DNA of 64,000 nucleotides from NCBI GenBank assembly GCA_036383895.1, contig DASVNK010000075.1:183192-247191 (forward strand). The letters run 5' to 3'. The notes below the pieces were generated by a model that worked only from the letters and a program-made list of their open reading frames with translations, was not told the origin of the DNA and searched no databases. The position numbers and the translations under genes were made by a program. This stretch comes from DASVNK01 sp036383895. Its GTDB lineage: Bacteria; Verrucomicrobiota; Verrucomicrobiia; Limisphaerales; SXQI01. Of the stretch, positions 35,996 through 44,986 are shown piece after piece. The first letter of the stretch is position 1, and each line of letters begins with the position of its first letter.

Positions 35996-38731
35996 TTACT
36001 CCACACCTTTCGCGATCTGCGCCTCAAGTGCGGCTTTGATGCGCGCGCGCGTTTCTTCCAGGTGAGCACGGGTGGTTGTGTCGCTCAGTTTTGAATCTTT
36101 CAGCTTTACTTCGACGTTCTCCAAAATGCGGGAGAGGGATGCGCGAGCGAGGCTGGTCGCATCTTCCGGCACGCCGTAATTGCGCAGCGAAATGCGCGAA
36201 AGCGTCTTCAGGTGTTCGCGCTGCAAGTTGCGGCGCAGGCTGCTGATCTGCGAAATGGGATGATGCAATTCCGCCCAGATTGCGGTCTCCAGGCCGAGGA
36301 ACATGTCTGCCATTCCAAACCGAGGTTCGCCTTTTTTGAACCGCAGTTCGTTGTCTTGTAAGCGGGCGAGAGTCGCGGAGGCGTGCAGGCGTGCAAGAAC
36401 AGCGCGCTGGAGGTTTAGCACGGAATCGTGCCACGGCGTGTCGACACGTCCCGCACCGAATAAACCGTTCAAACCATCGAGTCCGGGAAGGCGTTCCGGG
36501 GCGAGTTTATTATAAAGCTCCGGCGAAAGCTCGAAGGCCTCTTCGCTGAAACAATATTGCCGCATGAATTCCAGCGCTTCTTTTTGCTTCGCGGCAGGAA
36601 TCGGCGCGAATGGCGAGCGCCCGTCTTTGTCGCCGACGTGATCGCGGTAATGATAAAGGCCTCCGATGAACTTCGAAGCGGTGAGCAGTCCGCGATAATA
36701 TTCACCCAGGCTGCGCATCACTGCGCGGCGCAGGATTTGATAGCCTTCGCCATCGCGCACGAGTTTCTTTTCGATGGATTCCCAAAGCTCGTTGATGATC
36801 TGAATGCGGTTTTCGAAGTAGCGGATGGGATCTGAGGACTGATCGAATTGGTTGACGAGGGGGTCGAGCGCTGCTGCTGAATAGGTGCCGAGCGCGTCTT
36901 CATCTGTGGAGTAAGCAAGCTCCGGTTCGGCCGCACGGGCGGCGATTTTCTTCAGCTCATCCGATTCGTTATCTGCGAACGGTTTGTAGGCGTATTCGAT
37001 TGCCCAGAAGTCGTATGGCCCGAGCGTCGTCGGGACGAAGTGACCTTGTTTCTGGTCTTTGCCCGCGATGACGATTGGATTGTAGTCCATCACCGAACCG
37101 CTCTGGCCACGCTTCTCGCTGACATCGTCTTTCAACAATTCATCCGGGTTGAGCAATGTGCTCGCGCGGAAATTGTGGCGAAGTCCGAGCGTGTGTCCGA
37201 CTTCGTGCGCCGTTACATGGATGATGTATTCGCGCATCATTCGTTCCTCCATTTCCGGCGTGAAGGTGCCGCGTGTTGCCAGGACGTTCATTCCGAATGC
37301 CGCCTGGTGCGCAAGGCCATCCGCCAGTTTGCACAAGTGCCCGCCGTCCTGGTCCCAGGCGAGGCGCGGGAATGAAGGTTGTTCGGTACCGTCGAAAGTT
37401 GTCGGCATGATCGGCGAAATGAATTCCTCACCGTTGCGTCGAATCGAGCGAATGATCCCTTCACTGAAACCAATGTCGGCATCGTAAATTTCGCCGGTGT
37501 AAGGATTCGCGCGTGAAGGCCCGATGGCGAAGCTTGCGTCCACACCCGCGAACCAGCGGATCACATTGTAACGAGTGTCGGCGGCGTCCCAGTCCGCATC
37601 ATCCGGCTGCTGTTTCACGACGATCGCGTTCTTAAAACCAATCTTCTCGAAGGCTTGATTCCAGATGAGCACGCCTTCCTTCATCCACGCGCGGTATTCC
37701 ACGGGAACAGTGTTCTCGAGCCAGAACGTGATAGGCTCCTTCGGCTCAGAAACTGCGGCGATTGGATTCGCTTTCTCCAGATTCCAGCGGTGAATCCGCC
37801 GAACGTAAGGGGAGCTCGGCCGGTCCGAAGTGAAATCCTGCTGGAGGCTCAGGAAGTGGCCGACGCGATCGTCTGCGAAACGTTCTTTGTAATCGCTCTC
37901 GCGCAGGTTGGAGAAGTCATACTTCACGAGCATCGGCACGCTGCGTTCATCGGGGATGGCAAGGGAGCGTGTCTTCGGGCTGTCCGAAACAAAGTGCAGG
38001 GCGACGTCGAGAACGGCATTTTCGGTGAACGCTTTCACCCGGGTGATGGCGCTGTTTGCCTTGTCGAAACGATAGCTGGAAGGGCGGTAAGCTTCGGTCA
38101 AGGCAGGCGCTAATCCCGGAATGTCCGAGAGAATCAGATCAGACAAATTTACCAGGAAACTTTTTCGTTCTGGATGCGGTTGCGACAAAATTTTCGCGCT
38201 GGCCAAAATCGAATTGGGGAAGGATCGGCGGGTGGCGCGATCAGCGGGCGTTTCCTTCTGCGCGGTGAAGGTCGAGTTCAGCACCACCCACTGGATGTTT
38301 TTCCCAACCAGCCGGAACTGAAATGGGAAATGTCCGCCCATTTGCGCGCTGTAAAAACCGCGTTCGCCGATTGCTTGCTCGATGCTGCCGGAGAATAAAA
38401 ACGTTTTGTCGAACTGATTCGTGGAAATCTCGAGGTAAATCTTATTGTCCTCCGCCTTGTGATAAAACGTGAACACGCCTTTGATCACGTCCATGTCCTT
38501 CACGATGTCGGCGAAAGGTTTTTCGTCGCCGTAAGGCTTCCTGGAGTCGTTCTTCTTCTCGGCGGTTTTCTTCGGATCCTCCTTTTTCAACTTCGGCATG
38601 GCGGGATATTTCCCGGCGCGCATGGGAGGAGTCGTTGCGGAATTTGTCTTTGCGTCCGCCGCGAAACTCGTCGCGAGTGCGGTCGAAACGCCAATGAGAA
38701 CGGCAACGTAGAGCTTGATACGTGTCATCAT
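35996..38731 (-). CDS. Secreted zinc-dependent metalloprotease (DUF5117/DUF4953-type)
   Basis: 911 residues with a signal peptide (MTRIKLYVAVLIGVSTALATSFAADA). About residue 505-515 carries the zinc motif 'TAHEVGHTLGLRHNFRAS', an extended HExxHxxGxxH of the metzincin type. The surrounding pattern (N-terminal 'FTFYHKAEDNKIYLEIS', 'FWLENTVPVEYRAWMKEGVLIWNQAFEKIGFKNAI', 'YNVIRWFAGVDASFAIGPSRANPYTGEIYDADI') matches the large bacterial DUF5117 + DUF4953 proteases. The substrate is unknown. It is monocistronic, with about 110 bp to the upstream gene. Confidence 0.92.
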   Translation of the reverse strand: MMTRIKLYVAVLIGVSTALATSFAADAKTNSATTPPMRAGKYPAMPKLKKEDPKKTAEKKNDSRKPYGDEKPFADIVKDMDVIKGVFTFYHKAEDNKIYLEISTNQFDKTFLFSGSIEQAIGERGFYSAQMGGHFPFQFRLVGKNIQWVVLNSTFTAQKETPADRATRRSFPNSILASAKILSQPHPERKSFLVNLSDLILSDIPGLAPALTEAYRPSSYRFDKANSAITRVKAFTENAVLDVALHFVSDSPKTRSLAIPDERSVPMLVKYDFSNLRESDYKERFADDRVGHFLSLQQDFTSDRPSSPYVRRIHRWNLEKANPIAAVSEPKEPITFWLENTVPVEYRAWMKEGVLIWNQAFEKIGFKNAIVVKQQPDDADWDAADTRYNVIRWFAGVDASFAIGPSRANPYTGEIYDADIGFSEGIIRSIRRNGEEFISPIMPTTFDGTEQPSFPRLAWDQDGGHLCKLADGLAHQAAFGMNVLATRGTFTPEMEERMMREYIIHVTAHEVGHTLGLRHNFRASTLLNPDELLKDDVSEKRGQSGSVMDYNPIVIAGKDQKQGHFVPTTLGPYDFWAIEYAYKPFADNESDELKKIAARAAEPELAYSTDEDALGTYSAAALDPLVNQFDQSSDPIRYFENRIQIINELWESIEKKLVRDGEGYQILRRAVMRSLGEYYRGLLTASKFIGGLYHYRDHVGDKDGRSPFAPIPAAKQKEALEFMRQYCFSEEAFELSPELYNKLAPERLPGLDGLNGLFGAGRVDTPWHDSVLNLQRAVLARLHASATLARLQDNELRFKKGEPRFGMADMFLGLETAIWAELHHPISQISSLRRNLQREHLKTLSRISLRNYGVPEDATSLARASLSRILENVEVKLKDSKLSDTTTRAHLEETRARIKAALEAQIAKGVE

Positions 38732-38843
38732 GATTCAGATTTCGCGGGTGGAATGCCCTCGCCAGTGACGGCGCCTTTAGACCATCCGAGAATCGCGCGG
38801 AGTGTAGACGAGCGCGCGAGCGCAATACAAGCGACTTTTCAGG

Positions 38844-39608
38844 TTATCTCCAGAGCAACTGCAAGCCGGTCAAAAACGTGAACGCGTAAACGAACTTCAC
38901 GAACAATTTCTCGGGGATTCTTCGGTTCAACCACAGCCCGGTCCAAACTCCCAGCGGCACGAACACCAGCAGCTCCAGGCTCGTTTGCAACGTCTGCCAC
39001 GTGATGATCCGCGCCGGCACGAAGAAGGCCACTTTGATCCAATTGATCCAGGCGAACACCAAGGCGGTGGTCGCGACGTAAACTTCCTTCGGCATCCGTT
39101 GCGGAATTAGAAACATCGCCACCAACGGCCCCGCGCCATTCGCGAAGGTGGAAGTGATTCCCGCGCCAATCCCGCAAGGCACGCCGATCGAATGATTCGG
39201 CGCGAAGGTTCCCTCCGCGGCGAAAATCTTTTCCTTCGCGAGCTGAAAACAAACGAACGCGATGCAGATAATCCCAATCGCCACATTCATCTGGCGTGGC
39301 GAAAACTTGTCGATCAACAGCAACCCGATAATCGTCCCCACCACGACGCCCGGCAGTAAAAACTTCAAATTCTCGCGACGCGCTTTACCGCGATAGTAGT
39401 AGATGGAGAACATATCCGCCGCGCAGAGCAGTGGGAGCACCACACCGATGGCAAACACGGGGGTCTGGTGCATGCGGTTGAACGCGATCACCGCCAGGGG
39501 CGTTGTTAAGATTCCCAATCCACCGCCGAATCCCGCTTTCGATAAGCCCACTAAATAGATTCCGAGCGCAGCAATCGCGTAGCTGGTTAGATCAAAATTG
39601 AAACTCAC
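38844..39608 (-). CDS. TauE/SafE family membrane permease (sulfite exporter-like)
   Basis: 254 residues with about eight membrane helices. The family start 'LVGLSKAGFGGGLGILTTPLAVI' is clear, as is the second half 'GIGAGITSTFANGAGPLVAMFLIPQ'. Members move sulfite, sulfoacetate or other organosulfonates across the inner membrane; the substrate is unassigned. I chose GTG 39608, whose start overlaps the upstream stop as GTGA; the long frame to 39728 runs into the upstream gene. Confidence 0.9.
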   Translation of the reverse strand: MSFNFDLTSYAIAALGIYLVGLSKAGFGGGLGILTTPLAVIAFNRMHQTPVFAIGVVLPLLCAADMFSIYYYRGKARRENLKFLLPGVVVGTIIGLLLIDKFSPRQMNVAIGIICIAFVCFQLAKEKIFAAEGTFAPNHSIGVPCGIGAGITSTFANGAGPLVAMFLIPQRMPKEVYVATTALVFAWINWIKVAFFVPARIITWQTLQTSLELLVFVPLGVWTGLWLNRRIPEKLFVKFVYAFTFLTGLQLLWR

Positions 39609-39910
39609 TTTAGAAACAGATTCCCGACGCATTCGATGTTCACCTTTTGGCGTCGCGTCTCGTCGAACTGGACTTTTGCAACCTCGATCTCGCCCAGCAG
39701 GACTCCTGCTTTCGGCAATTCGGTCCAATCTCTGCGCACGTCGGCAATTACTTCCGGCGCTATCTCGTAAACTTGGTAGTGACCTCTGTAATCTTCACCC
39801 TCCACATCGAATGGGCAGTCAAACAGAAGCACCTTTTGGCCGAAATTCACAACGAACATTCGCGGAACATCGTAAAAGTCTCTATATGTGAAATCATTCC
39901 ACGTTTCCAT
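39605..39910 (-). CDS. Conserved hypothetical protein
   Basis: 101 residues, no signal or membrane segment, aromatic-rich start (METWNDFTYRDFYDVPRMFVV) and a beta-strand pattern ('KVLLFDCPFDVEGEDYRGHYQVYEIAP'). It overlaps the TauE/SafE start by 4 nt (GTGA), so both are translated from one message. I do not recognise the family; a small beta-barrel-like fold seems likely. Confidence 0.8.
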   Translation of the reverse strand: METWNDFTYRDFYDVPRMFVVNFGQKVLLFDCPFDVEGEDYRGHYQVYEIAPEVIADVRRDWTELPKAGVLLGEIEVAKVQFDETRRQKVNIECVGNLFLK

Positions 39911-39925
39911 ACTGGCGGCGGTAGA

Positions 39926-40855
39926 CTACTTCTCCCCGGTCGCGAGAATCGTTTCAAAATACGGCGGCTGCTCTTCCCGCGAAACGACACTGATCTCGAT
40001 CTTCTTGAACCCTGCAGCTTCAAGCCAGCGATGTAGTTCGCCTGTTTTGAATCCCATCCAACGGTCGCCATACAGCTCGCGCGCTTCTTCGAAGTCATGT
40101 TCCTGCAGATCGAGGATTAATATTTGTCCACCCGGCCGTAGAATTTTGTGGGCACTCACCAGCGCATTGGCCGGGTTCTCGGCGTGATGCAGCGCCTGGC
40201 TGAGAACGGCGATATCGACGCTCGATGGATTGATCGGTGGAGATTCCAAATTGCCCAAACGAAATTCGAGATTCTTCAAACCATTCTTCTTGGCCTTTTC
40301 CGCGCCGAAGCTGACCATCTTCTCGGAATTATCCACCGCGATCACCTTCTTCGCGCGGCGTGCCAAAAGTTCGCTGATCAATCCTTCTCCCGAACCTAGA
40401 TCGGCAATCTCCACTGCCGGCACCATCCTTAGCAGCAAATGTCCGAAGGCCTGCCACGAACGTCCCGGCCCATAACTGCGATCGAAACGTCCCGCGACCT
40501 GATTAAAGTAAATCTGCGCCTGCTCTTTCCGCAGCGCCATGGCCCGCTTCAGGTTCACCCCGTCCTCGGAGTATTCCGGCAACTCCTTCCCGCCAGAAAC
40601 GGCTAGCTTGATCAACGTCTCCGCTTCTTTGTCCGACTTCCCATTTAGCTTGTAAAAGGTGCGCTTTCCTTCTCGCCGCGACTGCACCAGCCCCGCCTCC
40701 TGCAACTGTCCCAGATGCGTCGAAATGCGCGATTGCCCCAGCCGCGTGATCTCCTGCAGTTCGTTCACCGACAGCTCTTCCTGCTCGAGTAGAGCCATCA
40801 GCCGCAACCGCGTCGGATCACCCAGCGCGCGCAAACTCTTCAACGTAGAAGACAT
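39926..40855 (-). CDS. ArsR-family regulator fused to SAM-dependent methyltransferase
   Basis: 309 residues. Residues 1-90 are an ArsR winged helix ('RALGDPTRLRLMALLEQEELSVNELQEITRLGQSRISTHLGQLQ' region, then 'REGKRTFYKL'). Residues about 130-305 are a methyltransferase with motif I 'VEIADLGSGEGLISELLA' and 'DIAVLSQALHHAENP'. Such fusions (as in SahR-type regulators) control methionine/SAM-cycle genes by sensing S-adenosylhomocysteine or SAM; the metK-ahcY operon lies 5 kb away. ATG 40855 is chosen over 40915, which adds a poor extension. A 17-bp inverted repeat upstream (40912-40928) may be its operator. Confidence 0.88.
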   Translation of the reverse strand: MSSTLKSLRALGDPTRLRLMALLEQEELSVNELQEITRLGQSRISTHLGQLQEAGLVQSRREGKRTFYKLNGKSDKEAETLIKLAVSGGKELPEYSEDGVNLKRAMALRKEQAQIYFNQVAGRFDRSYGPGRSWQAFGHLLLRMVPAVEIADLGSGEGLISELLARRAKKVIAVDNSEKMVSFGAEKAKKNGLKNLEFRLGNLESPPINPSSVDIAVLSQALHHAENPANALVSAHKILRPGGQILILDLQEHDFEEARELYGDRWMGFKTGELHRWLEAAGFKKIEISVVSREEQPPYFETILATGEK

Positions 40856-40911
40856 TTTCCGGTGGACCCTACCGAAAGGGCGGCCGCATTGCACGAAAGT
40901 AAGCGCAGCCA

Positions 40912-40928
40912 ACAAGTGTAGAACTTGT
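40912..40928. promoter_or_regulatory. 17-bp inverted repeat upstream of the ArsR-methyltransferase gene
   Basis: ACAAGT-N5-ACTTGT (40912-40917 and 40923-40928). On the minus strand TTGACA (40931-40926) overlaps its left arm and could be a -35 box. The site lies about 60 bp upstream of the ATG at 40855. It may be an autoregulatory operator, but it shares no sequence with the metK palindrome. Confidence 0.35.
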
Positions 40929-41056
40929 CAATTATCGGGACACTCTTAACTTTCTGCTCGCGCAGCCGCATTCAGTTTGCTCCATTTAGTCACTAAGCCG
41001 GTTGTCGCAGGTTTCCGGTTTGATGATCGGAAGCCAATCTTCCGTCAGACAATTCA

Positions 41057-42259
41057 ATGCAGTTTTCTTACACCGCCCTCACAGCCGGGGGACAGAAAGT
41101 CGGGGGGATGATCGACGCCGAGAGCGAATCGCAAGTGTTGCGCTCGCTCGAGGAGAAGAATCTATTTCCCGTTTCGGTCGAGGCGAAAGGCGTGCAGAAG
41201 ACCGCTCGCGCGAAGAAAGGCAAAGGCGTTCGCAGCCGCGATGTGGGCGTGATGTACGGCCAGCTCGCCGATCTCATCGGTTCCGGCGTGCCGCTTCTGC
41301 GCGCGCTGGATACCTTGGTAAAATCGACCCCGAACGCGAATCTCGTCTTAGTTTTGCGCGACATCCGTGGATCGGTTGCGGACGGCAAATCGCTGAATGA
41401 TTCAATGAAGCAATTTCCGGAAATTTTTCCGACGTTGCACACGTCCATGGTCCAGGCGGGTGAACGCGCCAGCATGCTGCAAACCGTGCTGATGAGCCTC
41501 GCCGAGTTCATCGAGCGGCTCGATGAGCTCCGCAGCAAAGTTCTCGGCGCGATGATTTATCCGATGCTCCTCGTCACCGTGGGCCTCGCGGTCATGGTTG
41601 GCGCGCTGGTGTTTTTCGTCCCGAAGTTCGAGCCGCTACTCGCGAATGTTCAGCAAGCGCTGCCTACAAAACTTATCTTCACCCTCAGCATCATCCTGCG
41701 CAGCTACTGGCACTTTGTGGCCATAGCGCTGGTCGCTGCGATTTTTGCAGGGTTCAGCCTGTTTAAGAGCCAGCACGCGAAACGCGTGGCCGAACGGTGG
41801 CGCATGCGCATCCCGGTGATCGGCGGTGCCTTGCGCATGGTCGCGATCACGCGGTTTTGCCGAATTTTGGGAACCATGCTCACGAACGGCGTCCCGCTTT
41901 TGCAAGCGATGAACATTGCCAAAGGCGCGACAGGCTCTACTTTAATGGCCGATCGTATCGCCGAAGCTGCTGAAAGTGTGCGTGAGGGTAAGAGTCTTAC
42001 TGCCCCGCTCGGAGTGGGCGGACTCTTCCCGGAACAGGTTCTCGCGATGCTGGCCGTCGCGGAAGAATCGAACCAGCTGGAGAAGGTGCTGTTGCAAATC
42101 GCCGATACGGTCGAGCGCCGGACAAATCGGGAAGTGGACCAGGCTGTGCGTCTGGTCGAACCGTTGATCCTGTGTCTGGTCGCCGCTGGTATCGGGTTTC
42201 TTGCACTCGGCCTGCTGTTGCCCATCTTTACGATGGCGAGCTCGCTGGGCAAAGGTTGA
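41057..42259 (+). CDS. gspF: Type II secretion inner-membrane protein GspF
   Basis: 400 residues, normal GspF length. Start 'FSYTALTAGGQKVGGMIDAES' and 'VRSRDVGVMYGQLADLIGSGVPLL'-type first T2SSF domain (about 60-185). Its second copy (about 260-385) has 'MRMVAITRFCRILGTMLTNGVPLLQAM' and 'RRTNREVDQAVRLVEPL'. Three membrane helices lie at about 170-190, 220-240 and 370-395. GspF is the polytopic core of the assembly platform. It starts the T2SS gene run gspF-G-H-I-J-K-L-M. Confidence 0.94.
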   Translation: MQFSYTALTAGGQKVGGMIDAESESQVLRSLEEKNLFPVSVEAKGVQKTARAKKGKGVRSRDVGVMYGQLADLIGSGVPLLRALDTLVKSTPNANLVLVLRDIRGSVADGKSLNDSMKQFPEIFPTLHTSMVQAGERASMLQTVLMSLAEFIERLDELRSKVLGAMIYPMLLVTVGLAVMVGALVFFVPKFEPLLANVQQALPTKLIFTLSIILRSYWHFVAIALVAAIFAGFSLFKSQHAKRVAERWRMRIPVIGGALRMVAITRFCRILGTMLTNGVPLLQAMNIAKGATGSTLMADRIAEAAESVREGKSLTAPLGVGGLFPEQVLAMLAVAEESNQLEKVLLQIADTVERRTNREVDQAVRLVEPLILCLVAAGIGFLALGLLLPIFTMASSLGKG

Positions 42260-42374
42260 GCGTTCACGTGGTTGAGCGTCCTCCTGCTGAAACTTACGTT
42301 CGGTATTTCGCTTTACGGTTAAAGAAAATTGAATTTGGGGCGGATCGTTTCCGTCCATTTAGAAGCAATAAAGT

Positions 42375-42878
42375 ATGATGATGTTGAAACAACGCAGGTT
42401 GACTCGCTCAGGTTTTACGCTGATCGAGGTGCTCCTGGTAATTGTGATTATTTTGATGCTGGCCGGCGCGCTCGTCGTTTTCGTGCTGCCGCAGCAGGAA
42501 GGCGCAGAAAAGAACACCACCAAACTTCTCCTGCAGCAGGTTGAAGGGGCGCTCGATACCTACCGCCTCAACATGAAGCAGTATCCCACCACCGAGCAGG
42601 GTCTTGATGCGCTGCTCACCCGCCCAACTTTCGAAAACGAAAAGCTCGCTGAGAAATGGACCGGTCCATACCTCAAACCTGGCACCAAACTCGAGGATGC
42701 TTGGGGCCATGGTCTCAAGTACGAACGCGCTGAATCGACCGACGAAACGAGTGCGAGCGCGCCACGTTACAAGCTTTACTCGGTCGGCCCGGATGGCCAG
42801 CCCGACACTGCGGACGACATCAAGGCCCGCGACGATAATGCCGATGGAACTAGTGGGACCACTGGGACTTCGGATTAA
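42375..42878 (+). CDS. gspG: Major pseudopilin GspG
   Basis: 167 residues. The prepilin signal is 'RSGFTLIEVLLVIVIILMLAGAL' (G at -1, F at +1, E at +5), cleaved by a prepilin peptidase. The body has 'TYRLNMKQYPTTEQGLDALLTRP' and 'AWGHGLKYERA', then 'YSVGPDGQPDTADDI', the T2SS-pilin calcium-loop signature. It forms the shaft of the pseudopilus. It lies 115 nt after gspF and 38 nt before gspH. Confidence 0.95.
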   Translation: MMMLKQRRLTRSGFTLIEVLLVIVIILMLAGALVVFVLPQQEGAEKNTTKLLLQQVEGALDTYRLNMKQYPTTEQGLDALLTRPTFENEKLAEKWTGPYLKPGTKLEDAWGHGLKYERAESTDETSASAPRYKLYSVGPDGQPDTADDIKARDDNADGTSGTTGTSD

Positions 42879-42916
42879 GACGCTCTCCATTTCGGGAGCG
42901 CAATCGGGAAGAAACG

Positions 42917-43702
42917 TTGAGAATTCAGGAACCAAGCCACGGGATCTATGGGGCAGGACGGAACAGGCAAAGCCAGCGCGGCTTTAGCCTGGTCGAACTG
43001 CTGCTGACGCTCGTCTTAATTCTCTGTTTGGCTGCCGCTTCTGTTTTCACCTTCACCGCCGTTTATCGCACAGCAAGTCTCGATGAGGGTTCCGACCGGT
43101 TTCAGTCCTTAATTCGTTTCGCTCAGGCCGAAGCAGCCACGACCGGCCGCAAGGTGCGTCTGGAATTTCAACCCACTCAGGTCGAGACAGCTACCGAAAC
43201 CGCAGAAGAATTGCGCGAGATTAAAGTCACCTGGGAAGCGGATATGCTGAACGCTCCGGGCGTGTTCGAAGTTTATACGAACAAAGCTTGGAGCGAAGGG
43301 ATCGTCAACGAGTTAGTCGTTGTTGAGAAGGTGGCCTCGCTCACCGAGGCTGGCGAGCCGATGCCGACTGAATCGATTGCGAGTAGCGATATGGATCCGA
43401 CGGATCCAATGCCCACCGCCAATGAATTTCCGTCGATCACATTTTACCCCGACGGAACTTCCGATTCCGCTGAGGTAGTGCTTGCTTCGCGTAATGACGA
43501 GGACGAACGCAGGTTGGCTGTGCGACTGGGTGGGATGTTGGGCACAGTTTCGACGCGAACGATTTCTGCCAGTGAAGTTGAAAACGGCGAGCTCGACGCG
43601 GAAGAAGAGTTCAACGAAGCGTTCGAAAGCAGCACGCCGGTATCGACGTCTGACAGTTACTCCGATTTCAACTCGTCCGGTTCATACTCGACCGTTCCTT
43701 AG
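42917..43702 (+). CDS. gspH: GspH-like minor pseudopilin
   Basis: 261 residues from a TTG start (preceded by GGGAAG, a fair ribosome site). The prepilin signal is 'QRGFSLVELLLTLVLILCLAAA' (G at -1, E at +5). The rest is acidic and beta-rich, with a Ser/Thr/Asp-rich C-terminal tail of about 50 residues. Longer than standard GspH (about 170), so the assignment is by position and prepilin signal. Confidence 0.75.
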   Translation: MRIQEPSHGIYGAGRNRQSQRGFSLVELLLTLVLILCLAAASVFTFTAVYRTASLDEGSDRFQSLIRFAQAEAATTGRKVRLEFQPTQVETATETAEELREIKVTWEADMLNAPGVFEVYTNKAWSEGIVNELVVVEKVASLTEAGEPMPTESIASSDMDPTDPMPTANEFPSITFYPDGTSDSAEVVLASRNDEDERRLAVRLGGMLGTVSTRTISASEVENGELDAEEEFNEAFESSTPVSTSDSYSDFNSSGSYSTVP

Positions 43703-43754
43703 CACGCGCGAGTTTGCGCTGCTGTTGCGAGAAGTTTGGAACCAAATTTCAGCC

Positions 43755-44231
43755 GTGCGCCTTGTGATTTTCGAATCTAGAATCCCGCGAATCACTTTGC
43801 AGCACTCCCTCAAAACTTCTTCAGCTCGCTCCCAGACCGGCTCGATCCTTCTTGAAGTCGTCCTCGCGCTCGCGCTGTTCATCGGCGCGGCCACCGTCAT
43901 CAGCGCCGGTATCAGCGCCTCCGTGGATGCTGTGCATCGTGTCCGACTGCAGACGCACGCTTCGAATTTGGCGATTTCGATCATGTCCGAGATCATGATC
44001 GGGGCGCGTCCCCTGGCTTCGATCGGTCCGGAAAATCTCGAAGCGCCTTTCGACCAGTGGCTTTATCGTGTGAACCTGAACGCTGGTGAAGAAGCGGCCA
44101 GCGGCACCGAATCAGCCCGTGCGGTGGAGGTGGTTGTCTGGCATCCGCAGGAGAATGTCACTCATCGTGTGACGCAACATTTTCGCGCGAGTGAACTGGC
44201 CAGCGCTGCAGCCGAAGAGGTGCCGCAATGA
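43755..44231 (+). CDS. gspI: GspI-like minor pseudopilin
   Basis: 158 residues from GTG 43755 (GTG 43764 or TTG 43725 are alternatives; the region upstream has no ATG in frame). The prepilin motif is 'SQTGSILLEVVLALALFIGAA' (G at -1, E at +5). The body is short with 'VDAVHRVRLQTHASNLAISIMSEIM', typical of GspI. Its stop overlaps the gspJ start by 4 nt. Confidence 0.75.
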   Translation: MRLVIFESRIPRITLQHSLKTSSARSQTGSILLEVVLALALFIGAATVISAGISASVDAVHRVRLQTHASNLAISIMSEIMIGARPLASIGPENLEAPFDQWLYRVNLNAGEEAASGTESARAVEVVVWHPQENVTHRVTQHFRASELASAAAEEVPQ

Positions 44232-44986
44232 ACCTTCGACGCGCATTCACGCTGGTCGAGGTGGTGCTAGCGATCATGATTATTTCCGGCATCATGACGG
44301 TGCTCCTTTACTTCTACCAACGCGCCGCGCACGTCCGTGAAGCCGCGTTGCAGGAAGCGGAATTCCTCTCCACGACCAGAATGTTTCTGGAGCAGCTCAG
44401 TTCCGAACTTCGCACCGCGCGCGTTGTGGAAGATCAATTTATCGCTCTCGAAGGAACTTCTAATGCAGTGAGCTTTGTTTGCACCTCTGTTCCGCAAACG
44501 GCTCGTTGGATCACCAGCTCGAATGAATCCATCGCGCTGTCACCGGCGACCGATCTGAAGCGAGTCACTTACACCTTGCTCGGTGGAACAAACCTCGCCG
44601 CCCCGCGCGGTTTGGATCGCCGCGAGGAAATGCTTCTCGGCAGTGCTTTCACGTCGGGCACAAACGCGACTGAGTTTATCGACGTCGCCGAAACGAATCT
44701 CACCGAATCAGCCGATGCCAGTTCGACCAACCTGGTCGTTCGTCGTCTGCCACTGACTGATCGCATCAAGCATCTCCAATTCCGTTATTGGCACGGCACG
44801 AACTGGTTCGAATCCTGGTCGGGCTTGGACCTTCCCTCTGGAATCGAAGTGATCGTCGCTGCTGATCCTATGCCCGTAGAATCGAACGAAGGCTATCCCT
44901 TCGAATATTTCCGACGCGTGATTTATCTGCCCAACAGCGATCATCCGCAAAACATCGTCGTCACGGAACCGGAGGCGCTGTTTTGA
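44228..44986 (+). CDS. gspJ: GspJ-like minor pseudopilin
   Basis: 252 residues. The prepilin-like start is 'RRAFTLVEVVLAIMIISGIM'; the usual Gly at -1 is Ala, while Glu at +5 is kept. The body ('FLEQLSSELRTARVV', 'PFEYFRRVIYLP') fits GspJ. In GspJ and GspK the tip complex interacts with GspI. Overlaps gspI (ATGA) and gspK (TTGA). Confidence 0.75.
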   Translation: MNLRRAFTLVEVVLAIMIISGIMTVLLYFYQRAAHVREAALQEAEFLSTTRMFLEQLSSELRTARVVEDQFIALEGTSNAVSFVCTSVPQTARWITSSNESIALSPATDLKRVTYTLLGGTNLAAPRGLDRREEMLLGSAFTSGTNATEFIDVAETNLTESADASSTNLVVRRLPLTDRIKHLQFRYWHGTNWFESWSGLDLPSGIEVIVAADPMPVESNEGYPFEYFRRVIYLPNSDHPQNIVVTEPEALF

